Positions 24,743 to 33,920 of a stretch of 64,000 nucleotides of DNA are shown one piece after another. The stretch spans positions 1,178,001-1,242,000 of the forward strand of contig NZ_CP062976.1 in assembly GCF_014898075.1 (NCBI RefSeq). Direction: 5' to 3'. Numbering within the stretch: the stretch's first letter is position 1; the number at the start of each line of letters is the position of its first letter. The position numbers were made by a program, and so were the translations under genes. The notes below the pieces were generated by a model. The model saw only the letters and a program-made list of their open reading frames with translations. It made no database searches and was not told the DNA's origin. The stretch comes from Neisseria yangbaofengii. Lineage in GTDB: Bacteria > Pseudomonadota > Gammaproteobacteria > Burkholderiales > Neisseriaceae.

Positions 24743-25090
24743 ATGTCCAAATATAACCTACACTTCAAATACCGAGCCGTACTCCATTATCACCAAGTGC
24801 ACAGCCAACAGCGCACCGCAGAGCACTTCAACGTCTCGCGCACCCACCTGCGCCGTTGGATAGCCGCCTATCGCCAAGGCGGTATCGCCGCACTTCAACA
24901 CCCGCAGGCTACGTTTATGAAGACCAAACGCAAAAACCCGTTTATCGCCGACAAACCCGACCACGAAAAAACCCAGGCGGAACTGATTGAAGAGTTACGT
25001 TACATGAGGGCGGAGAACGACTACCTAAAGCACATGAAAGCCCTCAACGAAAAGAACGCCGCCAAAGCTGCGAAACCGTTCAAACGTTGA
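24743..25090 (+). CDS. IS3-family transposase OrfA
   Basis: The 115-residue protein starts at 24743 (MSKYNLHFKYRAVLHYH) and holds a helix-turn-helix, RTAEHFNVSRTHLRRWIAAY, then a Leu-rich coiled coil ELIEELRYMRAENDYLKHMKA used for dimerisation. It binds the inverted repeats. Its end overlaps the start of OrfB by four bases, so the full transposase is probably made by frameshifting as in other IS3 elements. Confidence 0.9.
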   Translation: MSKYNLHFKYRAVLHYHQVHSQQRTAEHFNVSRTHLRRWIAAYRQGGIAALQHPQATFMKTKRKNPFIADKPDHEKTQAELIEELRYMRAENDYLKHMKALNEKNAAKAAKPFKR

Positions 25091-25887
25091 GAGCGAAGCA
25101 CCCGCTGAAATATCTGCTGCACAGTGCCGGCATTCCCAAAAGCAGCTTTCATTACCATATCGGCAAAGCCGATCCCGATGCGGCGGCCAAAACCGCAGTA
25201 AGTGAAGTCTATCGCCGACACAAAGGCCGCTACGGTCATCGGCGGATTGCCGCCGTATTGTCGTGGAACAAAAAGAAAGTGCAGCGCATTATGGGTTTGT
25301 TGGGACTGAAAGCCAAAGTCCGCAGCAAAAAAGCCTACCGTCCGCAGGTAATAGGAGAGGCTTCGGATAATATTCTTAATCGTGAATTTACTGCTAGCAA
25401 ACCGGCAGACAAATGGCTGACCGATGTGACGGAGTTCAAATGCACAGACGGGAAGCTGTACTTATCGCCGATATTGGATGTGTTTAATCGGGAGATTGTG
25501 GCCTATTCTTTAAGCCGCAGAGCAAACAGTAAACTGGTGGCGCAAATGTTGGATAAAGCATTTGGCCGTCTGAAAGGCCAAACGCCGCTGCTGCATTCCG
25601 ACCAGGGTGTGCTTTACCGCACCGGGGCTTATCGGGCGAAACTGGCTGGGAAAGGAATGGTGCAAAGCATGTCGCGCAAAGGAAATTGCCGGGACAATGC
25701 GCCGATGGAGCGTTTCTTCGGTACATTAAAAGAAGAGAGCTTCTATCAGGAAGGTGCGTTGTCGGTGGCAGAGCTGACAGAGGTAATAGATGATTACATA
25801 CATTACTACAATCATGAGCGGATTAGTTTAAACTTAAAAAAGCTGAGTCCTGTCGGCTACAGAACCCAGCTTGAAAAGGCTGTTTGA
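25087..25887 (+). CDS. IS3-family transposase OrfB (DDE integrase domain)
   Basis: The 266-residue catalytic subunit contains an HTH_21-like segment YRRHKGRYGHRRIAAVL and then the integrase core. The triad is Asp in WLTDVTEF, Asp in LLHSDQG and Glu in NAPMERFFGTLKEE. It is full length with no stop, so the element could be active. The nominal start is TTG at 25087; in practice it is likely translated as an OrfA-OrfB fusion. A DUS core (GCCGTCTGAA) occurs in frame around 25566-25575. Confidence 0.92.
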   Translation: MRAKHPLKYLLHSAGIPKSSFHYHIGKADPDAAAKTAVSEVYRRHKGRYGHRRIAAVLSWNKKKVQRIMGLLGLKAKVRSKKAYRPQVIGEASDNILNREFTASKPADKWLTDVTEFKCTDGKLYLSPILDVFNREIVAYSLSRRANSKLVAQMLDKAFGRLKGQTPLLHSDQGVLYRTGAYRAKLAGKGMVQSMSRKGNCRDNAPMERFFGTLKEESFYQEGALSVAELTEVIDDYIHYYNHERISLNLKKLSPVGYRTQLEKAV

Positions 25888-25969
25888 GAAAGATTCTTAA
25901 CTTGTCCAAGTATTGGGGGGCAGTTCATTGGTTTCAGACGGCCTTTTTATAGCTGCAAAACACACACAA

Positions 25970-26620
25970 TCAACGCAATTCGCGTGAATCTTTCCAGCCG
26001 TCGCTGGTTTTGACCAGTGTGGCCGTTTGCACACGCACTTCATCCAATGGCAACTTGGCATTGCCGCCGGCTTTCAATAAATTACCGACCCATTTTTCCG
26101 GCACAAATTTAGCCTCATAAGATACACGCGAAACGGTCATGCCGTTGGCCGGGCCGGGCTCGGTGTACCAATTGATTTTATTGACTTCTTGATGGCCGAT
26201 GCAGAAATGCGGCATTTTCTCTTTGGCGCGGGTTTGTTTTTCACCTTTTTCGGTCAGCTTATAAACCAATACTTTGACAGTCTCATCGCTGTTGGCGGCA
26301 ACCGGTATGGTTTCTTTGGACTTTTCGTAGAAGTCTTCTTTTTCCAGAATATTCAATTGCTTCAACGCTGTTTTGTTGATGTCGTTGCCTTTACGGTCTT
26401 TTTCGGCCAACTTGATTTCAGGTGTGCCAATCGGCACCTGCGTGAAGCTGTCGTTTGCACGCGGGTTTTGCACATTCAAAACCAAAGGCAAACAAATGCC
26501 TTGTTTTTTTGCATATTGATTGATGGTTTTTTCAAATAAAGAATTGCTCGGTTTTTTGTCTGAACAGCCAGCCATAAGCACGGCGGCGGCCATTAAAGAA
26601 AGCGTGACGTTTTTTTGCAT
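25970..26620 (-). CDS. predicted lipoprotein, 216 aa
   Basis: The protein starts MQKNVTLSLMAAAVLMAGCSDKK, with a lipobox LMAGC (Cys19), so it is likely an outer- or inner-membrane lipoprotein. The rest is hydrophilic with mixed charge; I recognise no domain. Two segments, NILEKEDFYEKSKETIPV and SRVSYEAKFVPEKWVGNLL, look like beta-rich regions. The start at 26620 is preferred to a longer open frame because it begins the signal peptide. It is divergent from the ArsC-like gene and follows the IS3 element. Confidence 0.75.
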   Translation of the reverse strand: MQKNVTLSLMAAAVLMAGCSDKKPSNSLFEKTINQYAKKQGICLPLVLNVQNPRANDSFTQVPIGTPEIKLAEKDRKGNDINKTALKQLNILEKEDFYEKSKETIPVAANSDETVKVLVYKLTEKGEKQTRAKEKMPHFCIGHQEVNKINWYTEPGPANGMTVSRVSYEAKFVPEKWVGNLLKAGGNAKLPLDEVRVQTATLVKTSDGWKDSRELR

Positions 26621-26750
26621 CGATTCGCTCCGTAATGATGTCTGTGTCGGAATACCGGCCAAAGCCGCTGCGTTTATTCTACCGTATTTTGTGGCAAACT
26701 GTACAAGCTCTCGGTAGAATGTCAGGGTAAAAATCAATGAAAGGCTGAAC

Positions 26751-27098
26751 ATGATTAAATTATATGGTATTCCCAATTGCGACACAGTCAAAAAGGCCCG
26801 TGTTTGGCTGGCGGATAACGGCATAGAAGCCGAGTTTGTCGATTTTAAAAAATCACCGCCCACAGCTGAATTGGTCAGCGCATGGCTGTCACAAATTCCC
26901 TTAGAAAATTTGTTAAACAAACGTGGCACGACATGGCGTAAATTAGACGGGCAAACTCAGGAACAAGCCTCCGAACAGGAAGGTGCCGTTCGCATTATGA
27001 TTGAAAATCCGAGCGTGATTAAACGCCCGGTATTGGATAAAGACGGTCAATTTTACGTTGGTTTCTCGACTGATCATTATCAGCAGATTTTTGGCTGA
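26751..27098 (+). CDS. ArsC/Spx-family reductase (YffB type)
   Basis: The 115-residue thioredoxin-fold protein starts MIKLYGIPNCDTVKKARVWL. Cys10 followed by Thr and Lys-Lys is the active-site pattern of YffB. A conserved Arg-Pro (NPSVIKRPVL) completes the family pattern. It is probably a glutathione-dependent thiol reductase; arsenate reduction is not implied, as there are no ars genes nearby. A run of purines before the ATG (GAAAGGCTGAAC) serves as ribosome site. Confidence 0.88.
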   Translation: MIKLYGIPNCDTVKKARVWLADNGIEAEFVDFKKSPPTAELVSAWLSQIPLENLLNKRGTTWRKLDGQTQEQASEQEGAVRIMIENPSVIKRPVLDKDGQFYVGFSTDHYQQIFG

Positions 27099-27119
27099 CT
27101 AAGTTTCAGACAGCATCTC

Positions 27120-27249
27120 GAAACCTTTGCAAAATCTCTATCTTTGGCACATTTCTTTGTTATGCGCTGCTCGAAAGCCGTCTATCTCTGCGCTTTCTGT
27201 GCCGCTATAGCTTCGAACTATACTCAAATCCGGTGTTTTGTAAAGGTCG
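27120..27249 (+). repeat. MITE-like intergenic repeat, copy B
   Basis: Same family as the repeats at 4490-4620 and 47172-47314. It opens GAAACCTTTGCAAAATC and closes GTTTTGTAAAGGTC, giving clearer inverted ends than copy A. The core TTTGTTATGCGCTGCTCGAAAG is conserved. It lies 21 nt after the ArsC-like gene and could act as its terminator. Confidence 0.72.
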
Positions 27250-27375
27250 CATCTTGTATTTCTGAAGACATAATTCATTCGTCAAGGCCGTCTGAAAAGT
27301 ATGAATTGAAGTGCAGATTCGCGAAAAAAACGTTACAATACGCGTTTGCCATCCACATATCTTTATTGAGCTGTT

Positions 27376-28905
27376 ATGTTTCATTCCGTTGAAAAATATA
27401 AATTGCCCGCCCAGATTTTATTGGGTTTGATTGCGTTGACCTTTGTCGGTTTCGGTGTGAGTACCGTCGCCGCACCGGGTTCGGATTATATTGTTAAAGT
27501 CGGTGATCAGAAGGTGAGCGATCATGCTTTGAACGTGGCCATGCAGAATGCGCAGGCGGCCGGCGGCAATGAGTCCCGCGATGCAGTATTCCAATCTTTG
27601 CTGCAACGCGCTTACCTGACCCAAGGTGCGAAAATGATGGGTATTGCGGTGTCTCAGGAACAAATCAAACAAATTATTGTGGACGACCCGAGCTTCCATG
27701 ATGCCGGCGGCAAATTCAGCCAAGCGATGCTGACCCAGTATCTTGATCAACGCCGCATGAGCGAAGACCGGTTTGTCGAAGAAATCCGCGAGCAATTTGA
27801 ATTGCAAAACCTGCTGAACTTGGTACAAAACGGCACTATTGTCAGCGATGCACAAGCGGCGCAATTGGTAAACCTTACTCAAGCCGCGCGCACGGTGCGT
27901 TCGGTAACGTTTAATCCGGAAATGTTTGCCGGCCAAATCAAGGTTGACGATAAAGCGGTGCAAAGCTTTTACGATGCCAACAAAAAAGATTATGTGATTC
28001 CGCAAGCGGCCAAAATCGAATATGTCGCTTTAGATGCCAATGAATTGTCGGCTAAACAAAGCGTGAGCGAAGAAGAAGTGCGCAAAGCATTTGATGAGCA
28101 AGCAGCGGCGGCTCCGACCGATAACAAACCGGATTTTGAGCAGGAAAAAGCCCGCATTGAAAACGAATTGAAGCTGAAAAAAGTTTCCGGCGAATTCAAT
28201 AAACTCAAAGAGCAATTGGCTGAAGAAGCATTCAATAATCCAAATAGCTTAACCGAAGCAGCCAAAAAGCTGAATTTGAAAGTCGAAGCACCTGACGAAT
28301 GGCTGACCCGAGCCAACGGCAAAGCGGCCGGTATGCCGGATGAGCTGATTGCAGCGATTTTCAGCGAAGATGTTTTGAAGAAAAAACATAATTCCGAGCC
28401 GATTACCGTTGCGCCGGATGTGGTGTGGGTGGTACGTGCCAAAGAGACGCGCGAAGAGAAAACCGCACCTTTTGAAGAAGTGAAAGAAGCAGCACGTTCA
28501 GCTTATTTGTTGACCGAAGCGCGTAAATTAGCTGAGAAAAAAGCCGATGAAGCCTTGGCTGATTTGAAATCGGGTCAGAAAACGACTGTGGAATGGTCGC
28601 CGGTTTCTGATTTGAATGCCCAACAAGCGCGTCAATCCATGCCGCCTGAAGCCTATGCGGAATTATTAAAAGCGCGTCCGGCTGGGGGTAAACCGGCTTA
28701 TGTGAAGTTGGAAGGTTTGCCGGCACCGGTGATTTTGGAAATACAGGCCATCAAGCCGCCGGAAAATGTTAACGAGCAATTGCCGGCAGCCAAGCAGGCT
28801 GTGGTACAGCAGCAAACAGCCAATGTGTTTGACCAATTGTTGCAATACTTGAACAAGAAAATCAAACAAGAACAAGGTGCTCAAAAAGTGAATCCGACAG
28901 AATAA
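27376..28905 (+). CDS. ppiD: PpiD-like periplasmic chaperone (SurA N-terminal domain), no parvulin domain seen
   Basis: The 509-residue protein has a short cytoplasmic start, one membrane anchor (residues 12-33, LLGLIALTFVGFGVSTV) and a large periplasmic part. The N-terminal chaperone domain of PpiD/SurA is clear (DQKVSDHALNVAMQNAQ through QIIVDDPSFHDAGGKFSQ). At about 210-250, where PpiD proteins carry a parvulin domain, the sequence jumps from SVSEEEVRKAFDE to DFEQEKARIENELKLKK. I see no PPIase motif. It probably helps outer-membrane proteins leave the Sec translocon. Length is about 110 residues less than E. coli PpiD. Confidence 0.85.
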   Translation: MFHSVEKYKLPAQILLGLIALTFVGFGVSTVAAPGSDYIVKVGDQKVSDHALNVAMQNAQAAGGNESRDAVFQSLLQRAYLTQGAKMMGIAVSQEQIKQIIVDDPSFHDAGGKFSQAMLTQYLDQRRMSEDRFVEEIREQFELQNLLNLVQNGTIVSDAQAAQLVNLTQAARTVRSVTFNPEMFAGQIKVDDKAVQSFYDANKKDYVIPQAAKIEYVALDANELSAKQSVSEEEVRKAFDEQAAAAPTDNKPDFEQEKARIENELKLKKVSGEFNKLKEQLAEEAFNNPNSLTEAAKKLNLKVEAPDEWLTRANGKAAGMPDELIAAIFSEDVLKKKHNSEPITVAPDVVWVVRAKETREEKTAPFEEVKEAARSAYLLTEARKLAEKKADEALADLKSGQKTTVEWSPVSDLNAQQARQSMPPEAYAELLKARPAGGKPAYVKLEGLPAPVILEIQAIKPPENVNEQLPAAKQAVVQQQTANVFDQLLQYLNKKIKQEQGAQKVNPTE

Positions 28906-28918
28906 CGGATGGATTCAG

Positions 28919-28945
28919 ACGGCCGGTATTCCGGCCGTTTGGTTT
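28919..28945 (+). terminator. hairpin terminator of ppiD
   Basis: An 8-bp GC-rich stem ACGGCCGG with CCGGCCGT and loop TATT is followed by a T-rich stretch. The 5' arm is part of a DUS. Confidence 0.75.
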
Positions 28946-28985
28946 ATTAAAATTCATGGAAAGCGGCGAGGCCGTCTGAAAAAAT

Positions 28986-29591
28986 ATGAGTAAACAACCT
29001 GACGCATTCGGCCGATTGATTAATGCCTTGAAAGTGCTGCCCAATGTGGGTCCCAAATCCGCGCAGCGCATGGCACATCAATTGTTGCAGCATAAGCGCG
29101 AAGAAGCGCAAGAATTGGTCGACGCGCTGCAACATGCGCTCAAACAAGTACACCATTGCCGTTTGTGCAATACGTTTACCGAAAACGAGATATGTGACAT
29201 TTGCACCGACAAAAGCCGCGACAAAAGCCGTTTGATGATTGTGCACATGCCGGCGGATGTGTCGAACATGGAAACCGCACATTGTCACGATGGCTTGTAT
29301 TTTGTGCTGATGGGGCAGATCAGCCCGGCGCAAAACATGGATATTTCGGCGATTGCCTTGGATAAGCTGGTCGAACGTTTGCAGCAGAGCGAAATCGATG
29401 AAATCATCATTGCCACCAACTTCACTGCAGAAGGCGATGCCACGGCGTATGTGTTGTCGGAATTATTCAAAAATCTGCCTTACAAAGTCAGCCGCCTGTC
29501 GCGCGGCATTCCCTTGGGCGGGGAATTGGAATACGTCGATGCGGGTACTTTGGCGCAAGCAGTGTATGAGCGGCGTATGGTGAAAGAATAA
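28986..29591 (+). CDS. recR: recombination protein RecR
   Basis: The 201-residue protein has an N-terminal helix-hairpin-helix (LKVLPNVGPKSAQRMAHQLL), a four-Cys zinc finger (CRLCNTFTENEICDIC), and a Toprim domain (RLMIVHMPADVSNMETA). It acts with RecO and RecF to load RecA at gaps. The start codon follows a DUS directly; the ribosome site is weak. It lies 80 nt after ppiD and may partly share its transcript. Confidence 0.95.
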   Translation: MSKQPDAFGRLINALKVLPNVGPKSAQRMAHQLLQHKREEAQELVDALQHALKQVHHCRLCNTFTENEICDICTDKSRDKSRLMIVHMPADVSNMETAHCHDGLYFVLMGQISPAQNMDISAIALDKLVERLQQSEIDEIIIATNFTAEGDATAYVLSELFKNLPYKVSRLSRGIPLGGELEYVDAGTLAQAVYERRMVKE

Positions 29592-29611
29592 AAGAAGAAT
29601 TAGCAATATGT

Positions 29612-29644
29612 AAAAGGCCGTCTGAAAATTTCAGACGGCCTTTG
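29612..29644. terminator. DUS hairpin between recR and a small secreted-protein gene
   Basis: Two inverted DUS copies almost abut and give a 15-bp stem with a T-run on both sides. It serves both convergent genes. Confidence 0.9.
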
Positions 29645-29658
29645 AAATTGGAATCGGA

Positions 29659-29946
29659 TTATTTGCAGTTCACACCCTGAATTTTAGGGGCATCGCCTTC
29701 GCCTACTTTAAAGGTACACTTGGTGCTGTCGCTGCCTGATACGACAACATTGCCGCCCGAGCGGGTAAGGCTAACCGGTTCTTTCACGCCCATGCCCAAA
29801 GCGGAGGCGGCTAATTGCTGCACTTGTGCGTCGGTGTAAGGCGTATTGTTGGAAGCAATTTTAACTTCTTTAGCCGCATACGCATTCACGCTGAACGCTA
29901 AAGCAGCAGCGGCTACGGATAAAGCTAAGAGTTTTGTGGTTTTCAT
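29659..29946 (-). CDS. small secreted or periplasmic protein, 95 aa
   Basis: The protein starts MKTTKLLALSVAAAALAFS and has a signal peptide cut after VNAYA. The mature part is about 70 residues, with two Cys residues in the last quarter (TKCTFKVG and GVNCK) that probably form a disulfide. I recognise no family. An ATG 24 nt upstream (MNKDEYP) is open but less likely. A ribosome site AAGGACG precedes that region. Confidence 0.7.
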   Translation of the reverse strand: MKTTKLLALSVAAAALAFSVNAYAAKEVKIASNNTPYTDAQVQQLAASALGMGVKEPVSLTRSGGNVVVSGSDSTKCTFKVGEGDAPKIQGVNCK

Positions 29947-30164
29947 TGGATATTCGTCCTTATTCATGGCACCAGACAGGTCCCGTTGGACTTAGAATAA
30001 AGCCGATTTGCTACAAATGCAAATTTTTCGGCGGATTTTACCGAAATTGTGGTTTGCAAGGTCAGTCTTTACAGTTGTTTTTTATGCCTTAGGCGTTTCA
30101 GACGGCCTGCGCGTTTTACGGTACAATACCGCTTTTATTTTGAAACGAAGGCAGCTTGAAATAA

Positions 30165-31415
30165 ATGGCTTCTTTAGAATCTTGGATTGGCCTGCGCTAT
30201 TTGCGGGCGAAAAAGCGCAACGGATTCATGTCATTCATCACCATGATTTCGATAGCGGGCATTGCATTGGGCGTGACTGCGCTGATTGTGGTGCTTTCGG
30301 TGATGAACGGTTTTCAGAAAGAAATCCGCGGGCAGTTGTTAAACGTCGCGCCGCATGCCGAAATCGGTTATTTCGACAATGGCAACGGTGCCGAATGGCA
30401 GGATTTGCGCCGTTATGTCAAAGGCAAAAAAGAAGTATTGGCCAGTGCGCCTTATGTATCCGACCAAGCGTTGTTGGCCAATTCGGGCGAAGTTCGGGGT
30501 GTACAGATTCGCGGTATTTTGCCGTCTGAAGAAAAAAACGTGGTCGATTACGGTAAAGACATGCCTGTCGGCAGCTTTGACGATCTGAAACCGGGCAGTT
30601 TCGACATTATTTTGGGCGAAGGTTTGGCGCAGGCTTTGGGGGCGGAGCCGGGTGGAAAAGTGACGGTAATTACACCTGAGGGTAATGTGACGCCTGCTGG
30701 TGCGGTGCCGCGTTTGAAGCAGTTTAACGTGGTCGGTATTGTCAAAACCGGTGTGTATGAAGTCGATAACTCATTGGCAATGACACATATTCGAGATGCG
30801 CAGGTTTTGTATCGCCTGGGTGATGGTGTCGGCGGTTTGCGCCTGAAGCTGGCCGATCCGCAAAACGCGCCTGCTTTTATCGCCAATCTGATTCCCGCCG
30901 CCGATCAGCAAGACGTTTGGGTACGTGATTGGACGTTTAGCAACCGAAGCTATTTTGAAGCAGTTGAATTGGAAAAACGCATGATGTTCATCATCTTAAC
31001 GCTGATTATTGCCGTGGCGGCGTTTAATTTGGTATCGTCATTGGTGATGGCGGTGACCGAGAAGCAGGCCGATATTGCGATTTTGCGCACCTTAGGTTTG
31101 CCACCTGCCGGTGTCATGAAGATTTTTATGGTGCAGGGCGCGTTTGCGGGCTTTTTCGGCACCTTAATCGGCGTGGCGTGCGGCGTGCTGCTGGGTTGGA
31201 ATGTGGGCAAAATCGTGGCATTTTTTGAAAAACTGTTCGGTGTGCATCTGATTAATTCGCAGATTTATTTCATCGATTATCTGCCAAGCGATGTCAATAT
31301 GAAAGACGTGGCTGTAATTGCATGTATTTCTTTGGCTTTGGCCTTTATCGCCACGCTGTATCCAAGCTGGCGGGCGGCGAAAACCCAACCTGCGGAGGCT
31401 TTGCGTTATGAATAA
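30165..31415 (+). CDS. lolC: lipoprotein-releasing system permease LolC
   Basis: The 416-residue protein has the MacB/FtsX layout: one membrane segment near residues 22-45 ([20 protein letters not shown]), a large periplasmic domain, and three membrane segments at the C-terminal end (about 273-300, 315-350, 378-400). The conserved [19 protein letters not shown] start is diagnostic of LolC/E. It extracts outer-membrane lipoproteins from the inner membrane and hands them to LolA. One permease gene only is present here, so it may be a single LolF-type permease working as homodimer. It overlaps lolD by 8 nt. Confidence 0.94.
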   Translation: MASLESWIGLRYLRAKKRNGFMSFITMISIAGIALGVTALIVVLSVMNGFQKEIRGQLLNVAPHAEIGYFDNGNGAEWQDLRRYVKGKKEVLASAPYVSDQALLANSGEVRGVQIRGILPSEEKNVVDYGKDMPVGSFDDLKPGSFDIILGEGLAQALGAEPGGKVTVITPEGNVTPAGAVPRLKQFNVVGIVKTGVYEVDNSLAMTHIRDAQVLYRLGDGVGGLRLKLADPQNAPAFIANLIPAADQQDVWVRDWTFSNRSYFEAVELEKRMMFIILTLIIAVAAFNLVSSLVMAVTEKQADIAILRTLGLPPAGVMKIFMVQGAFAGFFGTLIGVACGVLLGWNVGKIVAFFEKLFGVHLINSQIYFIDYLPSDVNMKDVAVIACISLALAFIATLYPSWRAAKTQPAEALRYE

Positions 31416-32088
31416 TATCGTGTTGAAATGTGAAAACGTCGGCAAAAACTACAACGACGGAGCATTGAACGTACAGGTATTGAACGGCTTGAATTTAGAA
31501 GTAGCGCAAGGCCGGAGCGTCAGTATTATCGGTTCGTCGGGCAGCGGCAAGTCAACGCTGCTGCACATTTTGGGTGGCTTGGATATGCCGTCCGAAGGCC
31601 GTGTGACACTGATGGGGCAGGATTTAGGGCAAATGAACCAAAAGCAGTTGGGCTTGTTGCGTAATCAATATTTGGGGTTCGTGTATCAATTCCACCATCT
31701 TTTGCCGGAGTTTTCCGCTTTGGAAAACGTGATGATGCCTTTGTTAATCGGTAAAAAACCGAAAGCCGAAGCCGAAGCCGAAGCGGCGGCGATGTTGGAA
31801 AAAGTGGGATTGAAACAACGTATGCTGCATCGTCCGAGCGAATTGTCGGGCGGTGAGCGTCAACGTGCTGCCATTGCCCGCGCATTGGTGACACAGCCGA
31901 AATGTTTGCTGGCCGATGAGCCGACCGGCAATCTCGACCGCAAAAATGCGCAAAATGTACTCGACATGATGCTGGATTTAAAAAACGAACTCGGCACCAG
32001 TTTGATTGTGGTGACGCATGATGATGAATTGGCTGTACGGTTCGAGCGCGTTATGAGCATGCAGGACGGATGTTTGCAAGACAAATAA
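31408..32088 (+). CDS. lolD: lipoprotein-releasing system ATP-binding protein LolD
   Basis: The 226-residue ABC ATPase has Walker [10 protein letters not shown], the LolD motif [19 protein letters not shown], signature [15 protein letters not shown], and Walker [12 protein letters not shown]. It powers LolC. The start ATG at 31408 lies inside the last codons of lolC, so translation is coupled. Confidence 0.96.
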   Translation: MNNIVLKCENVGKNYNDGALNVQVLNGLNLEVAQGRSVSIIGSSGSGKSTLLHILGGLDMPSEGRVTLMGQDLGQMNQKQLGLLRNQYLGFVYQFHHLLPEFSALENVMMPLLIGKKPKAEAEAEAAAMLEKVGLKQRMLHRPSELSGGERQRAAIARALVTQPKCLLADEPTGNLDRKNAQNVLDMMLDLKNELGTSLIVVTHDDELAVRFERVMSMQDGCLQDK

Positions 32089-32119
32089 TCCGTATGGCGA
32101 ACAGATGTAAAACGGTATA

Positions 32120-32164
32120 ATAGGCCGTCTGAAAAGTGTTACGTTAAACTTTCAGACGGCCTAT
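32120..32164 (+). terminator. DUS hairpin terminator of lolCD
   Basis: Inverted 16-nt arms with DUS copies enclose a spacer of about 13 nt. It ends 17 nt before recD. Confidence 0.8.
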
Positions 32165-32180
32165 TCCGTGAGAAAACAAA

Positions 32181-33920
32181 ATGAATGCTCCCATCGATTT
32201 GAGCCAGGCAGCGGCTTTGGCTGCTACCCGGTTTTTGCAACAGCACGCGCCCAAAGATGCGGCAGTGGTCGCACCTTATGTTGAAGCCTTGTTCAGCGCA
32301 CTGCAAAACGGGCATTCGTTTATTTGGGTCACTGATAACGAAGCGGCAGCCTTGAAGCGTGCCACGTTAGTGGTTGGCTCCGATAGCGAAACGCCGTTGA
32401 TATTGGACGGGCGGCGTTTGTTTTTAGGCAGGCTTTGGCAGTTAGAATATGACTTGGCCGTGGAAATCAAGCGGTTGGCAACAGCATCCATCGATGATGT
32501 TGATTGGCTGCAGGCTTCGCAGAATCTGCAAAACTGGTTTGCCGAAAAAGGCAGCGAAGGGCAGCGAGATGCTGCGGGTTTGGCTTTGCTGCAAGCCTTT
32601 ATGCTGATTACCGGCGGCCCGGGCACCGGCAAAACGACCACAGTTGCCAAATTATTGGGGCTGATTTGCGACAATGCCACCGGTTTACCGCGCATCGCCT
32701 TGGCCGCCCCCACCGGTAAAGCGGCTGCGCATATGGCACGCTCGCTGCATCGTGCCTTAGACGGCTTTGATTTGCCCGGGCGCATCAAGCAGCATTTATT
32801 GCTCTTGGAAGGCCAAACCGTGCACCGCCTGTTGAAACTTCGCCCACCGCAAATGCAGCCGGCCTTTCATGTACAGCGGCCCTTGCCTTTAGACGTGTTG
32901 GTGGTGGATGAAGCATCAATGCTGGATTTATCGCTGTTGCTGCAATTGCTCAAAGCCATTCCGAGTGGCTGCCGCGTTATCTTTTTGGGGGATGAATTTC
33001 AATTACCGTCGGTTGGCGTGGGCGCGGTATTGGCAGCTTTATCGCGCGAAACCGTTTTAGATGAAGACACCCATCGCCGTTTAAACGAATATCTGCCGCA
33101 GCATGCATTTAAAGTTGCCGAAAATCCGCCGGCTTTGTCGCAAAACATTGCCCATTTGCATGTCAGTCACCGCTTTGGTGCAGACAGCGGCATCGGTTGC
33201 TTGGCGCGGGCGGTGGTTTCGGGCGAAAGTGAAACGGCATGGGCGCAGTTTGAACGCTTCCCTGATGAATTGAAGGTATTACATGCCGACATGAAACATC
33301 AAGCCGAATTGTTGTATCACAAGCATGAGAAATACTGGCGGGCAGTCTCGAGCGGTAATGTAGCGCTGGCATTCGGCCATGCGGCAGATGTGGTGGTGTT
33401 AACGGCTTGGCGCCAAGACGCGGAAAATTTTAATCAGGCTTATTTCCGCCATTTGCAGCGTCAACAGCGCATATCCGGCGATATGCCGTGGTTTGACGGC
33501 CAGATGATCATGGTCACGCGCAACGATTATGCATTGGATTTGTTTAATGGCGATATCGGCTTGGTTATGCGGGATAGCGGATCGGCCAATGGTTTGGCGG
33601 CGTATTTCCCGTTTGCGGACGGCTTCAGGAAAATCCCCATCAGCCGTCTGCCGACTTTTGAAACGGCGTTTGCCATGACTGTACACAAAAGCCAGGGTTC
33701 GGAATATCGGGAAGTATGGTTGCTGCCGCCAAGTCTTGATACGGCGAATGAAAGTGATGATGTGCTAAACTGCCTGAATAATGCGCTGTTGTACACAGGT
33801 ATCACCCGTGCGCGGGAGCGTTTTGTATTTTGGGGGAGCAAAAAAATCTTCGAATGGGCAGTAAAAACCCAGAAAAAACGCCATACAGCATTAGATGAAA
33901 TGATTAATGCGCTGTTTTAA
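32181..33920 (+). CDS. recD: exodeoxyribonuclease V alpha subunit RecD
   Basis: The 579-residue superfamily 1B helicase shows Walker A GGPGTGKTTTVAKLL near residue 139, Walker B VVDEASMLDL, motif III IFLGDEFQLPSVG and motif VI region FAMTVHKSQGSEY with YTGITRARERF. It is the 5'-3' helicase of RecBCD, which processes double-strand breaks; recB and recC are not nearby. An N-terminal domain of about 120 residues matches RecD rather than RecD2. Confidence 0.94.
   Translation: MNAPIDLSQAAALAATRFLQQHAPKDAAVVAPYVEALFSALQNGHSFIWVTDNEAAALKRATLVVGSDSETPLILDGRRLFLGRLWQLEYDLAVEIKRLATASIDDVDWLQASQNLQNWFAEKGSEGQRDAAGLALLQAFMLITGGPGTGKTTTVAKLLGLICDNATGLPRIALAAPTGKAAAHMARSLHRALDGFDLPGRIKQHLLLLEGQTVHRLLKLRPPQMQPAFHVQRPLPLDVLVVDEASMLDLSLLLQLLKAIPSGCRVIFLGDEFQLPSVGVGAVLAALSRETVLDEDTHRRLNEYLPQHAFKVAENPPALSQNIAHLHVSHRFGADSGIGCLARAVVSGESETAWAQFERFPDELKVLHADMKHQAELLYHKHEKYWRAVSSGNVALAFGHAADVVVLTAWRQDAENFNQAYFRHLQRQQRISGDMPWFDGQMIMVTRNDYALDLFNGDIGLVMRDSGSANGLAAYFPFADGFRKIPISRLPTFETAFAMTVHKSQGSEYREVWLLPPSLDTANESDDVLNCLNNALLYTGITRARERFVFWGSKKIFEWAVKTQKKRHTALDEMINALF

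Larger units (their letters stand above)
24687..25927 (+). mobile_element. IS3-family insertion sequence, intact
   Basis: The 1241-bp element has imperfect terminal inverted repeats of about 25 bp, TGAACTGCACCCCAAAAG at the left and the complement of TGAACTGCCCCCCAATAC at the right. It contains overlapping orfA and orfB with an intact DDE motif. No clear target duplication can be seen. It lies between the two arms of the DUS hairpin that once ended trmB, so the terminator loop was the target. Confidence 0.93.
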
